Translations under genes and position numbers: made by a program
Shown here: piece by piece, positions 28,801 to 38,916 of the stretch
Layout: every line of letters starts with the position of its first letter
Numbering within the stretch: the stretch's first letter is position 1
The notes under the pieces: generated by a model
What the model was told of the DNA's origin: nothing
The model's input: the letters and a program-made list of their open reading frames with translations, nothing else
The model's database searches: none
Assembly: GCF_905120345.1 (NCBI RefSeq)
Contig: NZ_CAJHOA010000001.1
Location: 62,001 to 126,000, forward strand
Direction of reading: 5' to 3'
Source: Denitrificimonas caeni
Lineage (GTDB): Bacteria; Pseudomonadota; Gammaproteobacteria; Pseudomonadales; Pseudomonadaceae
Length of the DNA stretch: 64,000 nt

Positions 28801-29347
28801 CTGGCAAAGTGCATGGTTTTGGTTGATTGATAGCAGCCATGCCTTGCTGGATCTGATGAGCGCTGGCGGCATCGTAATGTGGCTGCTCGCCGCCCTGTGT
28901 GTGTTGTTTTGGACGCTAGTCTTGGAGCGCTTTTGGTATATGCATTGCTATTTTCCGCGTTGGGCCAAAGAGCGTCGTGCCGACTGGCAGACACTTAACT
29001 TTAATGCCAGCGCGCAGAATGGCTGGCAGCGAGCGGTGAGAGCGGCATGGCTGGCACAAGCGCGAGAGCAATTGCTTACGCCTTTGTCTGTCACTCGCAC
29101 CTTAGTGGCGATGTTTCCGCTGTTGGGTTTGCTGGGGACCGTCACCGGTATGGTGGCAGTCTTTGAAGTCTTAGCGGTCAGCGGCAGTGGTAATCCTCGG
29201 GCCATGGCTGGCGGCGTCTGGCAAGCCACGTTACCCACTTTGGCGGGGATGGTCCTCGCCATTGGTGGTTTATTTAGTTTGGCCCGTTTAGAGCGTAATG
29301 CACGGCGAGCAATTGGGCGGTTGGCTGATCAACTGCGTCACGGATAA
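28793..29347 (+). CDS. exbB: ExbB2-like biopolymer transport protein
   Basis: A 184-residue three-helix proton-channel subunit. The first helix is at about 22-45, and the paired channel helices contain FPLLGLLGTVTGMVAVFEVL and WQATLPTLAGMVLAIGGLFS. It is shorter than E. coli ExbB, as ExbB2 proteins are. The start is GTG overlapping the end of the upstream gene, with AGGAAG before it. With ExbD it uses the proton gradient to drive TonB. Confidence 0.9.
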   Translation: MNNWQSAWFWLIDSSHALLDLMSAGGIVMWLLAALCVLFWTLVLERFWYMHCYFPRWAKERRADWQTLNFNASAQNGWQRAVRAAWLAQAREQLLTPLSVTRTLVAMFPLLGLLGTVTGMVAVFEVLAVSGSGNPRAMAGGVWQATLPTLAGMVLAIGGLFSLARLERNARRAIGRLADQLRHG

Positions 29348-29357
29348 GGATTAGACG

Positions 29358-29771
29358 ATGAGAATGCGCCGCTACAGTCAGCAAGCTGAAGAAGAGGCTG
29401 GAATTGATTTAACACCCATGTTGGATGTGGTGTTTATTATGCTAATTTTCTTTATTGTGACCAGTTCATTTATTAAAGAGTCGGGCATTGAGGTCAATCG
29501 CCCACAAGCTGATACGGCCAGTGCGCAAGATAAAGGTAATATTTTAATTGCGGTCACTGCTGATGGCCAGGTTTGGTTAGATAAGCAAGTGGTGGATGTA
29601 CGTAGTGTACGCGCGCATGTTGAGCGTATGCGTCAAGAGCAACCTGAGGGCGTAGTGGTGGTGCAAGCTGATCAAGAGGCGCGCACCGGACTGGTCGTGA
29701 AAGTGATGGATCAAGCGCGTTTAGCCGGTGTGCAAGACGTGGTCTTAGCGGCTTCTACGGAGTCGCATTGA
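29358..29771 (+). CDS. exbD: ExbD2-like biopolymer transport protein
   Basis: A 137-residue protein with one N-terminal membrane helix and a periplasmic domain. The proton-carrying aspartate is Asp23 in the motif IDLTPMLDVVFIMLIFF, equivalent to Asp25 of E. coli ExbD. The periplasmic domain runs to the C-terminus. It follows exbB by ten bases and overlaps tonB. Confidence 0.93.
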   Translation: MRMRRYSQQAEEEAGIDLTPMLDVVFIMLIFFIVTSSFIKESGIEVNRPQADTASAQDKGNILIAVTADGQVWLDKQVVDVRSVRAHVERMRQEQPEGVVVVQADQEARTGLVVKVMDQARLAGVQDVVLAASTESH

Positions 29772-30463
29772 TGCGTTGGTTGTGGTCTTTTTTAGCCGCT
29801 ATTGCGATTGTCATCGGCAGCTTTATTTTAATGTTGGTGATGATCTTTCCACCCAAAAATAAAGCGGATGAATCAGCATTACAAATTGGGCGCTTTATGC
29901 CGAAGTTGCAGCAAGAGTCAAGCGACCCAAGTCGCTCTCGCCAGCAAATGCCAGAAAAACCTGTGGAGCCCCAACCTGAGACACCACCCGTACAGCAGGC
30001 ACCGCAACCGCCGCGTACCCCGCCAATGGCGACGCTTGATTTGGCTGTGCCGCAGTTGTCCAGCAGTATTAGTGTGGCTGTTGCTTCGGCGCCGAGTCTA
30101 CAAGGTTTAACTGCGCAAGCTGCAGCACCGGCTGCGCCTTCAGCGCCTGCGGCCAGCGCCGCACACAGTGCACCGAGTAATGATGCTGAAGTGATTCCTT
30201 TAAATGAAGTGCTACCTGTTTATCCTGATAGCGCACGCCGTCGCGGTATTGAAGGCTACGTGAAGCTAGCGTTTACCATTACGCCGGATGGTAAGGTGGA
30301 AAATGTGCGCGTGGTAGAGTCTTCGCCAGCCAATGTGTTTGACCGTGAAGCACGACGCGCTGCAGTACGCTGGCGTTTTTCACCACGCAGCGAAGAGGGT
30401 CGTTTAGTGGCCCGTGAAGCGGTTAAAACCTTGCAGTTTCGTTTAGAAAAAAGAGGGCGATAG
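29771..30463 (+). CDS. tonB: TonB2-like energy transducer
   Basis: A 230-residue protein with an N-terminal anchor helix (about 3-27), a proline-rich periplasmic spacer (about 55-85), an alanine/serine-rich stretch and a C-terminal TonB domain: YPDSARRRGIEGYVKLAFTI, TPDGKVENVRVVES and ARRAAVRWRFSPR. TonB passes energy from ExbBD to outer-membrane receptors for iron chelates. The ATG at 29771 overlaps the exbD stop by one base; a TTG at 29768 is also possible. No TonB-dependent receptor is in the window. Confidence 0.92.
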   Translation: MRWLWSFLAAIAIVIGSFILMLVMIFPPKNKADESALQIGRFMPKLQQESSDPSRSRQQMPEKPVEPQPETPPVQQAPQPPRTPPMATLDLAVPQLSSSISVAVASAPSLQGLTAQAAAPAAPSAPAASAAHSAPSNDAEVIPLNEVLPVYPDSARRRGIEGYVKLAFTITPDGKVENVRVVESSPANVFDREARRAAVRWRFSPRSEEGRLVAREAVKTLQFRLEKRGR

Positions 30464-30464
30464 G

Positions 30465-31559
30465 ATGCGTCGATTGTTATTGGCTGCCTGTGTCTGTGCG
30501 CTGAGTACTCAAGCTGTCTCGGCGCAAAGTATTGCGCCGCAGGTATTCCGAGCCTTGCAAACCGCGCAAGCAGCGCAGCAGGCCGGTCAATACGCCGAAG
30601 CAGAGCAGGCGCTGCGCGCAGTGCAGGTTAAACCCAATAGTTTAGAGCAGGTGCTTATTTGGCGTAGCCAAGGCTACTTGGTCTGGGCGCAAGGGCATAA
30701 TAAGCATGCGATCGATCTACTTGCTAAAGCGTTGAAAAGTGGTCAGTTAACAACGGAGCAAGTTGCCGAGGATCGCCTTAATTTAGCTAAGCTGAGTTTT
30801 GCAATCAAAAACTACCAACAGGTTTTACATTACCTGCAAGATATTGCGCAAACTGATGAAACCCTAGAGATGCGCATCCAGGCTTGGCAAGGTTTAGGGC
30901 GTTTAGATAAAGCCTTACCTCTGGCTGAGCAGTATGTAAAAGGTAAGCGTACGATCAGTGATAGTTGGCTGCAATTTATGGTCGGTGCGAATGCTGAGTT
31001 AAAACGTTACCCCCAAGCTGAGCAATGGCAAAAACAAGTGCTGCAGCGCAGTCCTGATCAATTAACGGCTTGGAAGCAGCTAGCAGTCCTACAACAATTG
31101 GCTGGTCAACACAGTAAAGCCTTGGCGACATTACGCACTGCTTACAGCAAAGGTATCAACTTTAAGCAGGCAGATCTCGATCGTCTAATTGCTCTTGCCT
31201 CTGCGTCAGATCAACCCTGGCAAGCTGCTCGTTTATTGGCAGGTATGCTGCAACACGGTTTACTCAGTGCCAGTCCAGCGACACAAGAACGTTTGGCGCA
31301 ACTGCACTGGCAAGCCCGAGACTACCCACGTGCTGCGCAGCAGTACACGCAACTGGCCAAGCAAACCGGTAAAGGCCAGCACTGGCTTAATGTTGCTCAG
31401 TTAGAAATACAACAAGGCCGTTGGGATGCGGGTTTACAAGCACTCAGCGCCGCTGAGAAAGCCGGTGCGAATCAACAACAGGTACAGGCCTGGCGTGATT
31501 GGGCGCAAAGCCGTTTAGTGCTTGAAAAGAAAAACAGCACCCAGCTCGCTAAAAAATAA
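30465..31559 (+). CDS. Periplasmic TPR protein ending the TonB2-type operon
   Basis: A 364-residue exported protein: signal peptide about 1-22, then repeated TPR-like helical pairs, for example FRALQTAQAAQQAGQYAEAE near 30, QWQKQVLQRSPDQLTAWKQLAVLQQ in the middle and LNVAQLEIQQGRWDAGLQAL near the end. The last gene of Vibrio TonB2 clusters also encodes a TPR protein. It begins one base after the tonB stop. Likely a scaffold for the complex, by inference. Confidence 0.83.
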   Translation: MRRLLLAACVCALSTQAVSAQSIAPQVFRALQTAQAAQQAGQYAEAEQALRAVQVKPNSLEQVLIWRSQGYLVWAQGHNKHAIDLLAKALKSGQLTTEQVAEDRLNLAKLSFAIKNYQQVLHYLQDIAQTDETLEMRIQAWQGLGRLDKALPLAEQYVKGKRTISDSWLQFMVGANAELKRYPQAEQWQKQVLQRSPDQLTAWKQLAVLQQLAGQHSKALATLRTAYSKGINFKQADLDRLIALASASDQPWQAARLLAGMLQHGLLSASPATQERLAQLHWQARDYPRAAQQYTQLAKQTGKGQHWLNVAQLEIQQGRWDAGLQALSAAEKAGANQQQVQAWRDWAQSRLVLEKKNSTQLAKK

Positions 31560-31705
31560 CCTTGATCCACAGAAAAGTCATCCTCTCTATTTATCGTTCA
31601 GCGCGTGCAAGGGATATAGAAATGAGCGCTAGACGCTAATATCGTTTTTAGCATCGATAACATAAGTGAGTAGTTTCGAATATTTTTAAAAGTATATAAT
31701 ATCGA

Positions 31706-31800
31706 TGGTAATTATTTAATTGGCTTTTAAAACAAAGGCTAAGTATTCAAGTTCATGCACACAAGCAGCCGGCATGCTTTGTTCGTATCGGCTGCTTTTC
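31706..31800 (+). ncRNA. Candidate small RNA (~95 nt), unconfirmed
   Basis: A TATAAT at 31695-31700 would start transcription near 31706, though no convincing -35 stands before it. The transcript would end in a hairpin with arms 31763-31771 (AAGCAGCCG) and 31789-31797 followed by T residues, like an intrinsic terminator. It does not look like RsmY/Z (no repeated GGA loops) or PrrF. It could equally be the 3' end of the TonB2-type operon with an ordinary terminator. Confidence 0.3.
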
Positions 31801-31811
31801 TGTAGGCAATA

Positions 31812-31839
31812 AAAAACCCCAGCCTAGGCTGGGGTTTTT
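31812..31839. terminator. Bidirectional terminator between TPR gene and aceA
   Basis: A perfect 28-base palindrome, centre at 31825/31826: A-run, CCCCAGCC, mirror, T-run. It can end transcripts from both sides, aceA on the minus strand and the TonB2-type operon on the plus strand. Confidence 0.92.
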
Positions 31840-31879
31840 CTACAACACGCAGTCAGAAACTGCTAAACCATGTTAACGA

Positions 31880-33484
31880 TTAAACGTTATCGAACTGGCT
31901 CATAGTGTTGTCTTCACCGCTTGCTTTCAGTGCTGCGTCGCCAGAGAAATACTCTTTATGACTATCACCGATATCAGAACCCGCCATGTTTTGGTGACGT
32001 ACGCACGCAATACCTTGACGAATTTCTTTACGCTGAACGCCTTCAACGTAAGCCAGCATACCTTCTTCACCGAAGTAGCCTTTAGCTAGGTTGTCAGTCG
32101 ACAACGCAGCAGTGTGGTACGTAGGTAGAGTGATCAAGTGGTGGAAGATACCCGCTTCACGCGATGCATCTTTCTGGAAGCTCTGGATGCGTGCATCCGC
32201 TTCGTTACACAGTTCAGTACCATCGTAGTCAGCGCTCATCAAGCGAGCACGATCGTAAGCAGAAACGTCTTTACCTTCCGCAGCCCAATCATCAAACGCT
32301 TGTTGGCGGAAGTTCAGCGTCCAGTTGAACGATGGGCTGTTGTTGTAAACCAGCTTAGCGTTTGGAACTGCTGCACGAATCTTGTTAACCATTTCTGCGA
32401 TTTGGCCAACGTGTGGTTTTTCAGTTTCGATCCACAGTAAGTCAGCACCGTTTTGCAGTGAGGTGATGCAGTCAAGGATAACGCGCTCAACACCGGTGTT
32501 TTCACGGAACTGGAATAAACCGCTGGCTAAACGTGCTGGCTTCAGCAGTTTACCGTTTGATTTAACAACAACGTCACCGTTTTCGATTTCGCTTGCATCG
32601 TTGATGTACGTACCATCAAGGAAGCTGTTGTATTGGTCGCCCAAGTCGCCTGGCTCATTGGTTACTGCGATTTGCTTAGTTAAGCCTGCGCCCAAGGAGT
32701 CAGTACGTGCAACGATCACACCGTCGTTAACGCCGAGTTCTAGGAACGCGTAACGTACAGCATTGATTTTTGCTAAGAAGTCAGCGTGTGGAACTGTTAC
32801 TTTACCGTCTTGGTGTCCACATTGCTTTTCATCAGATACTTGGTTCTCGATCTGAATCGCAGCAGCACCGGCTTCGATCATTTGCTTAGCCATCAAGTAG
32901 GTGGCTTCTTCGTTACCGAAACCAGCATCAATGTCAGCAATGATGGGTACAACGTGAGTTTCGAAGTTTTCGATCTGATCTAAGATCGACTCTTCTTCAG
33001 CAGTATTACCTGCTTTACGTGCTTTATCTAACGCAGTGAACAGAAGATCCAGTTCACGTGTGTCAGCTTGACGTAAGAAGGTGTACAGCTCTGCAATCAA
33101 TGAAGCAACAGAGGTTTTTTCGTGCATTGACTGGTCAGGCAGTGGGCCGAACTCAGAACGCATCGCAGCAACCATCCAACCTGACAGGTAGAGGTAGCGC
33201 TTGTTCGTGGTTTTCAGGTGTTTTTTGATAGCGATCAGTTTTTGCTGACCGATGAAACCGTGCCAGCAACCCAGCGACTGGGTGTATACAGAAGAGTCGG
33301 CATCGTACTCAGCCATGTCTTTACGCATGATGGCTGCAGTGTACTTCGCGATGTCTAGACCTGTTTTGAAACGGTTTTGAATGCGCATACGAGCGGCAGA
33401 CTCGGGGTTAATTGCGCTCCAGCCATTACCGGCTTGTTCTTTAAGAGCGGCAATTGCCTTAATTTCGTTTTGATAAGTTGACAT
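31880..33484 (-). CDS. aceA: Isocitrate lyase
   Basis: A 534-residue isocitrate lyase that splits isocitrate into glyoxylate and succinate, first step of the glyoxylate shunt. It belongs to the long Pseudomonas-type group: the catalytic-loop motif reads DEKQCGHQDGK (KQCGH rather than KKCGH), and VYTQSLGCWHGFIGQQKL and SPSFNWTLNF are conserved. It competes with Icd, also in the window, for isocitrate. The ATG at 33484 follows AAGGA; an upstream extension of 18 codons is rejected. It has its own terminator. Confidence 0.97.
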   Translation of the reverse strand: MSTYQNEIKAIAALKEQAGNGWSAINPESAARMRIQNRFKTGLDIAKYTAAIMRKDMAEYDADSSVYTQSLGCWHGFIGQQKLIAIKKHLKTTNKRYLYLSGWMVAAMRSEFGPLPDQSMHEKTSVASLIAELYTFLRQADTRELDLLFTALDKARKAGNTAEEESILDQIENFETHVVPIIADIDAGFGNEEATYLMAKQMIEAGAAAIQIENQVSDEKQCGHQDGKVTVPHADFLAKINAVRYAFLELGVNDGVIVARTDSLGAGLTKQIAVTNEPGDLGDQYNSFLDGTYINDASEIENGDVVVKSNGKLLKPARLASGLFQFRENTGVERVILDCITSLQNGADLLWIETEKPHVGQIAEMVNKIRAAVPNAKLVYNNSPSFNWTLNFRQQAFDDWAAEGKDVSAYDRARLMSADYDGTELCNEADARIQSFQKDASREAGIFHHLITLPTYHTAALSTDNLAKGYFGEEGMLAYVEGVQRKEIRQGIACVRHQNMAGSDIGDSHKEYFSGDAALKASGEDNTMSQFDNV

Positions 33485-33974
33485 GGTCAATCCTTCAAAG
33501 AAGAGTGGAGTGAGTTTGAGTACCGACTGCCCACACACAACCTGCTATCGCTGGAAGTTTAAATTGCGGGTTAGCTTCCGCTGTAGTGCCGATAATTGAC
33601 CATAACACTGTGTCTTGAAACGAAGGGGCGCGATCAGATAAATAAGGCTGCTGCATTAAGCTGTGATATCGACAACTTAACATCCGCAAACGCATCTCAC
33701 TGTAGTGAGCTATCTGATGCATCATTGATGCATACTGCTTCCCCGTCCCTCAGGACAACAACATACTGGTCGCAACCTCGTCACAGCATCTTTTGGATGT
33801 TGTTAACACAAAACCACTTAGGAAGTACTCTTAAGTTGGCTTTGGAACACTGGTTAAAGCGTTCTGGCTAGCGGGAGCGGGGGCTATGATGCGCTTTAGA
33901 AACGCGTTCGTCAAATGTTTTGTAGTGTTGTTTTATTTTCACTACATAAAAGCCAATGGCTGAGGACAGTCAAG
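33485..33974. other. Intergenic region upstream of aceA
   Basis: About 490 bases with no believable gene. It must contain the aceA promoter and the 3' end region of the secretin-N protein gene. A short palindrome TGATGCATCA stands near 33715-33724, with a second GATGCAT copy next to it. No known operator is recognised. Confidence 0.45.
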
Positions 33975-34790
33975 CTAATCGAGTACTTCAACTTTAATCT
34001 GTAGCTGACTGCCTTCTTGTCCTGTGCTATGACGCTTTTGTATAAACCCATCCTGTCGCTGCTGCGTATCTTGATGACTGGTGCTGACATTAATCCACTG
34101 GCCCAAGCGACCGCTAACACGGCTGGAGGTGTTTTTTGTATCAATGACATCATTGTATTGCTGGCTACGCTGATCATTTTGACTGTCGATCTCAATCTGC
34201 ACATTATCGCCATGTACTGTCGCAGTGACATAGAAACCTTGGTTGACTGAGCGGTATTCGATGTGTTCTTGGCGTTGACCATAGTGGCCGTAGCCGGTTG
34301 AGCGCAGTGGGATATCTTGACCTATTTGCACCAAGGCGGCAGAGCCTTCTAGTGTTTGTACAGACTGCAGTGAACCGTCACGACTTTGTGTAGTGTTGCG
34401 AATAATGCGAATTTGATCCTGGCCTTGCTGCTCACCCTGGCCAATTACAACTTCGCTATGCCGGTCACCGATCGTGCCGTCAACTTGATAGCCGCGCTCG
34501 CGATTGTATTGATTGCCCTGAGTATCGACCGTGATCAATAAACGCCGTGGCTGGATATCAATACGCTCAAGCACCGAGCGTAACTCGGCAATTTTATCGT
34601 TACTGGCATTAACAATGAGTTGGTTGCCATAGGCGGTTACTCGGCCGTCGCTACCTAATACAGCCTGAGCGACGGGCAGAACATCTTGCGCCATGCGAAA
34701 GTTGAGTTGAATCACTTCACTGGCCGCGTGTGTTAGCGTAGAGCCACATAGTAGTAAAAAAAGTACGAAAAAGCGGGTTAGGGCGTTCAT
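33975..34790 (-). CDS. Secretin N-domain (NolW-like) exported protein
   Basis: A 271-residue protein with a signal peptide (MNALTRFFVLFLLLCGSTL..., cleavage about residue 23). Behind it comes one secretin N1/NolW-type domain: VIQLNFRMAQDVLPVAQAVL, then GNQLIVNASNDKIAELRSVL and IDIQPRRLLITVD. The outer-membrane secretin pore domain is absent; the rest is a Gln/Ser-rich region probably forming beta structure. ATG at 34790 is preceded by GGAGAG. The gene stands between aceA and the GNAT gene, as its counterpart does in Pseudomonas. Function unknown, perhaps a periplasmic adaptor. Confidence 0.75.
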   Translation of the reverse strand: MNALTRFFVLFLLLCGSTLTHAASEVIQLNFRMAQDVLPVAQAVLGSDGRVTAYGNQLIVNASNDKIAELRSVLERIDIQPRRLLITVDTQGNQYNRERGYQVDGTIGDRHSEVVIGQGEQQGQDQIRIIRNTTQSRDGSLQSVQTLEGSAALVQIGQDIPLRSTGYGHYGQRQEHIEYRSVNQGFYVTATVHGDNVQIEIDSQNDQRSQQYNDVIDTKNTSSRVSGRLGQWINVSTSHQDTQQRQDGFIQKRHSTGQEGSQLQIKVEVLD

Positions 34791-34936
34791 AGCAGCACTC
34801 TCCATAGATTGACATCGCTCAACGTCATCGCCTGCATTCTGGTGCTGCTGATTGTACAGTACGCGAGGTATGCGATTGCACATACTCGCGTTTGACACTG
34901 TTACTCGGCTTGATATTGAGCAGAATCGACTAGGGT

Positions 34937-35362
34937 TTATTGGCTATTACGCAGCATCTCAATGTGTGGAATACCCGCTTCAAGAAACTCATCGCTAATA
35001 GCAGTAAAACCTAAGCGCTCATAAAAACCTGCCGCATGCACTTGCGCGGTTAAGGTTTGTTGTTTTAAACCTTTACTTTCTGCTTCTTTGACTGCAGCCA
35101 TCAGCAATTGTTCGCCGACATGCAGACCGCGCCAGTCTTTTAAAACAGACACGCGACCAATGCAGCCGTCAGCTAATAAGCGCGCGGTACCAATGGCAAA
35201 ATCACCTTCATAGGCAAGAAAATGAGTTGCAGTAACATCGTCGCTATCCCACTCTTGCTCAGGTGTAACACCTTGCTCTTGGATAAAAACACTCTCACGA
35301 ATGCGTCGTAAATCCGTATTGTCTTTGTGCCAGTCGGCTCTTCGAATTTGCAAGTCACTCAT
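34937..35362 (-). CDS. GNAT family N-acetyltransferase
   Basis: A 141-residue cytoplasmic acetyltransferase. The acetyl-CoA motif is VLKDWRGLHVGEQLLMAAVK (V-x-x-x-x-RG-x-x-G/A form), and FYERLGFTAISDEFLEAGIPH is the usual C-terminal GNAT block. It begins MSDLQIRRADWHKD, like the ElaA-type proteins of Pseudomonas. Substrate unknown. It overlaps the 3' end of roxA by eight bases and is probably co-transcribed with it. Confidence 0.85.
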   Translation of the reverse strand: MSDLQIRRADWHKDNTDLRRIRESVFIQEQGVTPEQEWDSDDVTATHFLAYEGDFAIGTARLLADGCIGRVSVLKDWRGLHVGEQLLMAAVKEAESKGLKQQTLTAQVHAAGFYERLGFTAISDEFLEAGIPHIEMLRNSQ

Positions 35363-36539
35363 CGATACACTCCAGGCTTCCGTGTTTAATCAGTTCGCAG
35401 AGCAAAGTCGTTGCTTCTGCATCATTGAGCCAAGGTTCTAAGTTATCTATATACACCGCATCGGCGCAGCAGAGTAAATCAAGTAATGGCACTAAATGCT
35501 CACTTAAAATACGGCTGTTACCACTGACAAAAAATACCACAGCAGTCTCGGTATCCAGCTGTATATGGCTCCAGGCCAAGCGTGCAGTTGGATTGCGGGT
35601 AAAGACAGCGCCTTGATTAAGTGTATCTTGCAAGTCATCGGCACTGATGTCACTACCGACTAATAGATCAGGGTAGCGCGGTTCGGTCATATACTGGCCA
35701 AACCAGGTGAGCAGCATACGATCATCATCGAGTTGCTCGCTAATCAATTGACGTAAGCGCTTGATATCTTCTGGGCGGATATAGCTTGGGTTCTGCACGG
35801 GCGACATATCAGCATCGCCATAACGCTGTTCGTCTGGTAAAAAGCGTGCAACAAAGTCAGCATAATTGGTAACAACTTCTGCTGTTGAGGGTGCGCGAAA
35901 ACCCACCGACCAAGTCATGCAGTCGGTTTGTGCAATACCCCAATGGGCGAGACGGGGCGGCAAGTACAGCATATCGCCCGGCTCTAATACCCATTCATCG
36001 GTCTGCTCGAATTCTTCGAGGATGCGCAGATCAGGATGGTTGAGAATTAAGCTTTCGTTATCGCACATCTGGCCGATTTTCCACGAGCGTTTGCCTTCGG
36101 CTTGCAGCAAGAATACATCGTAATTATCATAGTGTGGGCCGACGCTGCCGCCGGGTACGGCAAAGCTGATCATCACATCATCAATGCGCCAGTTCGGCAG
36201 GAAGGTAAAGTGCTCAAGCACCTCGGCGACCTCAGGACTGAACTGATCAACTGCTTGTACCAGCAGCGTCCAGTCACGCTCAGGAAGGGTGCTGTAGGTG
36301 TCATCATCGAATGGACCTTGCTTAAGCTGCCAAGGCGTTTCACCATGTTCAAGCACAATACGTGACTCAACCATCTCTTCCAGCGATAAACCAGCTAAAT
36401 CATTACCATCCAGAGGACTGACAAAATCAGGTATCGCTTGACGGATCAGAAGTGGTTTTTTTTGCCAGTAATCGCGTAAAAAAACGTCGGCACTGATGCC
36501 ACCTAGAATCTCAAGTGGTGTATTAAATGGGGTAGACAA
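35355..36539 (-). CDS. roxA: Ribosomal protein uL16 arginine hydroxylase (RoxA/YcfD-type JmjC cupin)
   Basis: A 394-residue 2-oxoglutarate/Fe(II) oxygenase. The iron triad is visible as HxD in GPHYDNYDVF and the second His in PPRLAHWGIAQ. DYWQKKPLLIRQA near residue 24 is typical of the family, and the C-terminal half is the winged-helix dimer region. E. coli YcfD hydroxylates an arginine of ribosomal protein uL16. The start is TTG at 36539; no ATG fits better. Downstream gene is the overlapping GNAT; upstream is purB's terminator. Confidence 0.88.
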   Translation of the reverse strand: MSTPFNTPLEILGGISADVFLRDYWQKKPLLIRQAIPDFVSPLDGNDLAGLSLEEMVESRIVLEHGETPWQLKQGPFDDDTYSTLPERDWTLLVQAVDQFSPEVAEVLEHFTFLPNWRIDDVMISFAVPGGSVGPHYDNYDVFLLQAEGKRSWKIGQMCDNESLILNHPDLRILEEFEQTDEWVLEPGDMLYLPPRLAHWGIAQTDCMTWSVGFRAPSTAEVVTNYADFVARFLPDEQRYGDADMSPVQNPSYIRPEDIKRLRQLISEQLDDDRMLLTWFGQYMTEPRYPDLLVGSDISADDLQDTLNQGAVFTRNPTARLAWSHIQLDTETAVVFFVSGNSRILSEHLVPLLDLLCCADAVYIDNLEPWLNDAEATTLLCELIKHGSLECIDE

Positions 36540-36572
36540 GTGGTTGATTCCAAAATAAATACTGAAAATAAA

Positions 36573-36594
36573 ACGCCCGGGTTTAGCCGGGCGT
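36573..36594 (-). terminator. Rho-independent terminator of purB
   Basis: An 8-bp GC-rich stem (ACGCCCGG at 36573-36580 and complement at 36587-36594) with a 6-base loop, followed on the minus strand by TTTATTTT. Located 28 bases past the purB stop. Confidence 0.88.
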
Positions 36595-36621
36595 CAAAAC
36601 ACTCAAACAGCTAAAGTAGCG

Positions 36622-38040
<1,419 letters not shown>

Positions 38041-38058
38041 TCAAATGCACGCTAGGTT

Positions 38059-38916
38059 TTAGTGTTTACGCCAGAACACCGACAACATGCTGGCAGTAAA
38101 GATCAGCACAGCACCAAATATTGAGGTGAGGTCAGGCACTTCACCCCAACGTAATAGCGAGAGTACGCCGGCAAAAACAATAGCCAAATAGGCGACAGGG
38201 CCGATTAAACCGGGTGGGGCTAATGAGTAAGCACGTGACATGATAATTTGCGCTAAAGCGGCGACTAAGCCTGCCGCACAGAGTAAAAGCAATTGCTCCG
38301 AGCTTAACGGTTGCCATGCCCAGAGTAGCGGCACGGCAGAAATTAGGCTGCTGAATAACGCAAAGTAAAACACCATGCGGTACGCCGGTTCGGTATCACT
38401 CATTTCTCGGATCGAAACAAACGCGGTGGCGGCCAGCAGGCTGGCAGCAAGCCCGACCAGTGATAGGTTGCTAAATAATGCATCACTGGGTTTGGCGACT
38501 AAGATCACACCAATCAAACCTAGCAATGAGAAAGCGAGCATCCGACGGGTGAGCGGCTCTTTCAGCCATAAATAGGCAATAATTGGGGTAAATACCGGGG
38601 CTGAATAGGTAAAGACCATGGCGTCGGCCAGAGGTAAGTGAGCAATGGCATAAAAAAAGCAGTACATCGCTGCTAAGCCATAGCTGGTGCGCATCAGGTG
38701 CGATTTTAAACGCTTGGTTTTAAAGGGCTTGAGGCCCTTGCTTAACAGCAGTGGTAAAAAGAAAATAACGCCAACGATATTTCTAAAGAAGACAATATTT
38801 TCGTTATTAACGGTGGCCGAGGCTTCGCGAATCAGTACACCCATGCACGAGAATAAGAGTGCAGAAAGGGCGAGTAGGGCCGCGCCTTGTAAAGGGCGAA
38901 CACTGCGTTGATTCAT
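38059..38916 (-). CDS. DMT superfamily (EamA) transporter
   Basis: A 285-residue membrane protein with ten predicted helices in two EamA repeats, each ending in the short conserved stretch (TYSAPVFTPIIAYLWLKEPL and AYLAIVFAGVLSLLRWGEV). EamA proteins export or import small metabolites; the substrate here cannot be told. Its ATG overlaps the hflD stop by four bases, so it is the last gene of mnmA-hflD-eamA. No signal peptide. Confidence 0.8.
   Translation of the reverse strand: MNQRSVRPLQGAALLALSALLFSCMGVLIREASATVNNENIVFFRNIVGVIFFLPLLLSKGLKPFKTKRLKSHLMRTSYGLAAMYCFFYAIAHLPLADAMVFTYSAPVFTPIIAYLWLKEPLTRRMLAFSLLGLIGVILVAKPSDALFSNLSLVGLAASLLAATAFVSIREMSDTEPAYRMVFYFALFSSLISAVPLLWAWQPLSSEQLLLLCAAGLVAALAQIIMSRAYSLAPPGLIGPVAYLAIVFAGVLSLLRWGEVPDLTSIFGAVLIFTASMLSVFWRKH

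Larger units (their letters stand above)
31560..31879. other. Intergenic region TPR gene-aceA with a candidate small RNA and terminators
   Basis: No protein gene is seen. The stretch contains a TATAAT, a hairpin at 31763-31797 followed by TT (both listed under the small RNA candidate) and a perfect bidirectional terminator at 31812-31839. Confidence 0.5.

Noticed and set aside
28212..28994. A 260-codon open frame on the minus strand
   Set aside because: It lies opposite the ttpC-like and exbB genes, whose protein families are clear; the antisense translation has no family character.
33596..33871. A 91-codon open frame upstream of aceA
   Set aside because: No ribosome site, low-complexity composition and no recognisable domain; more likely the aceA control region.
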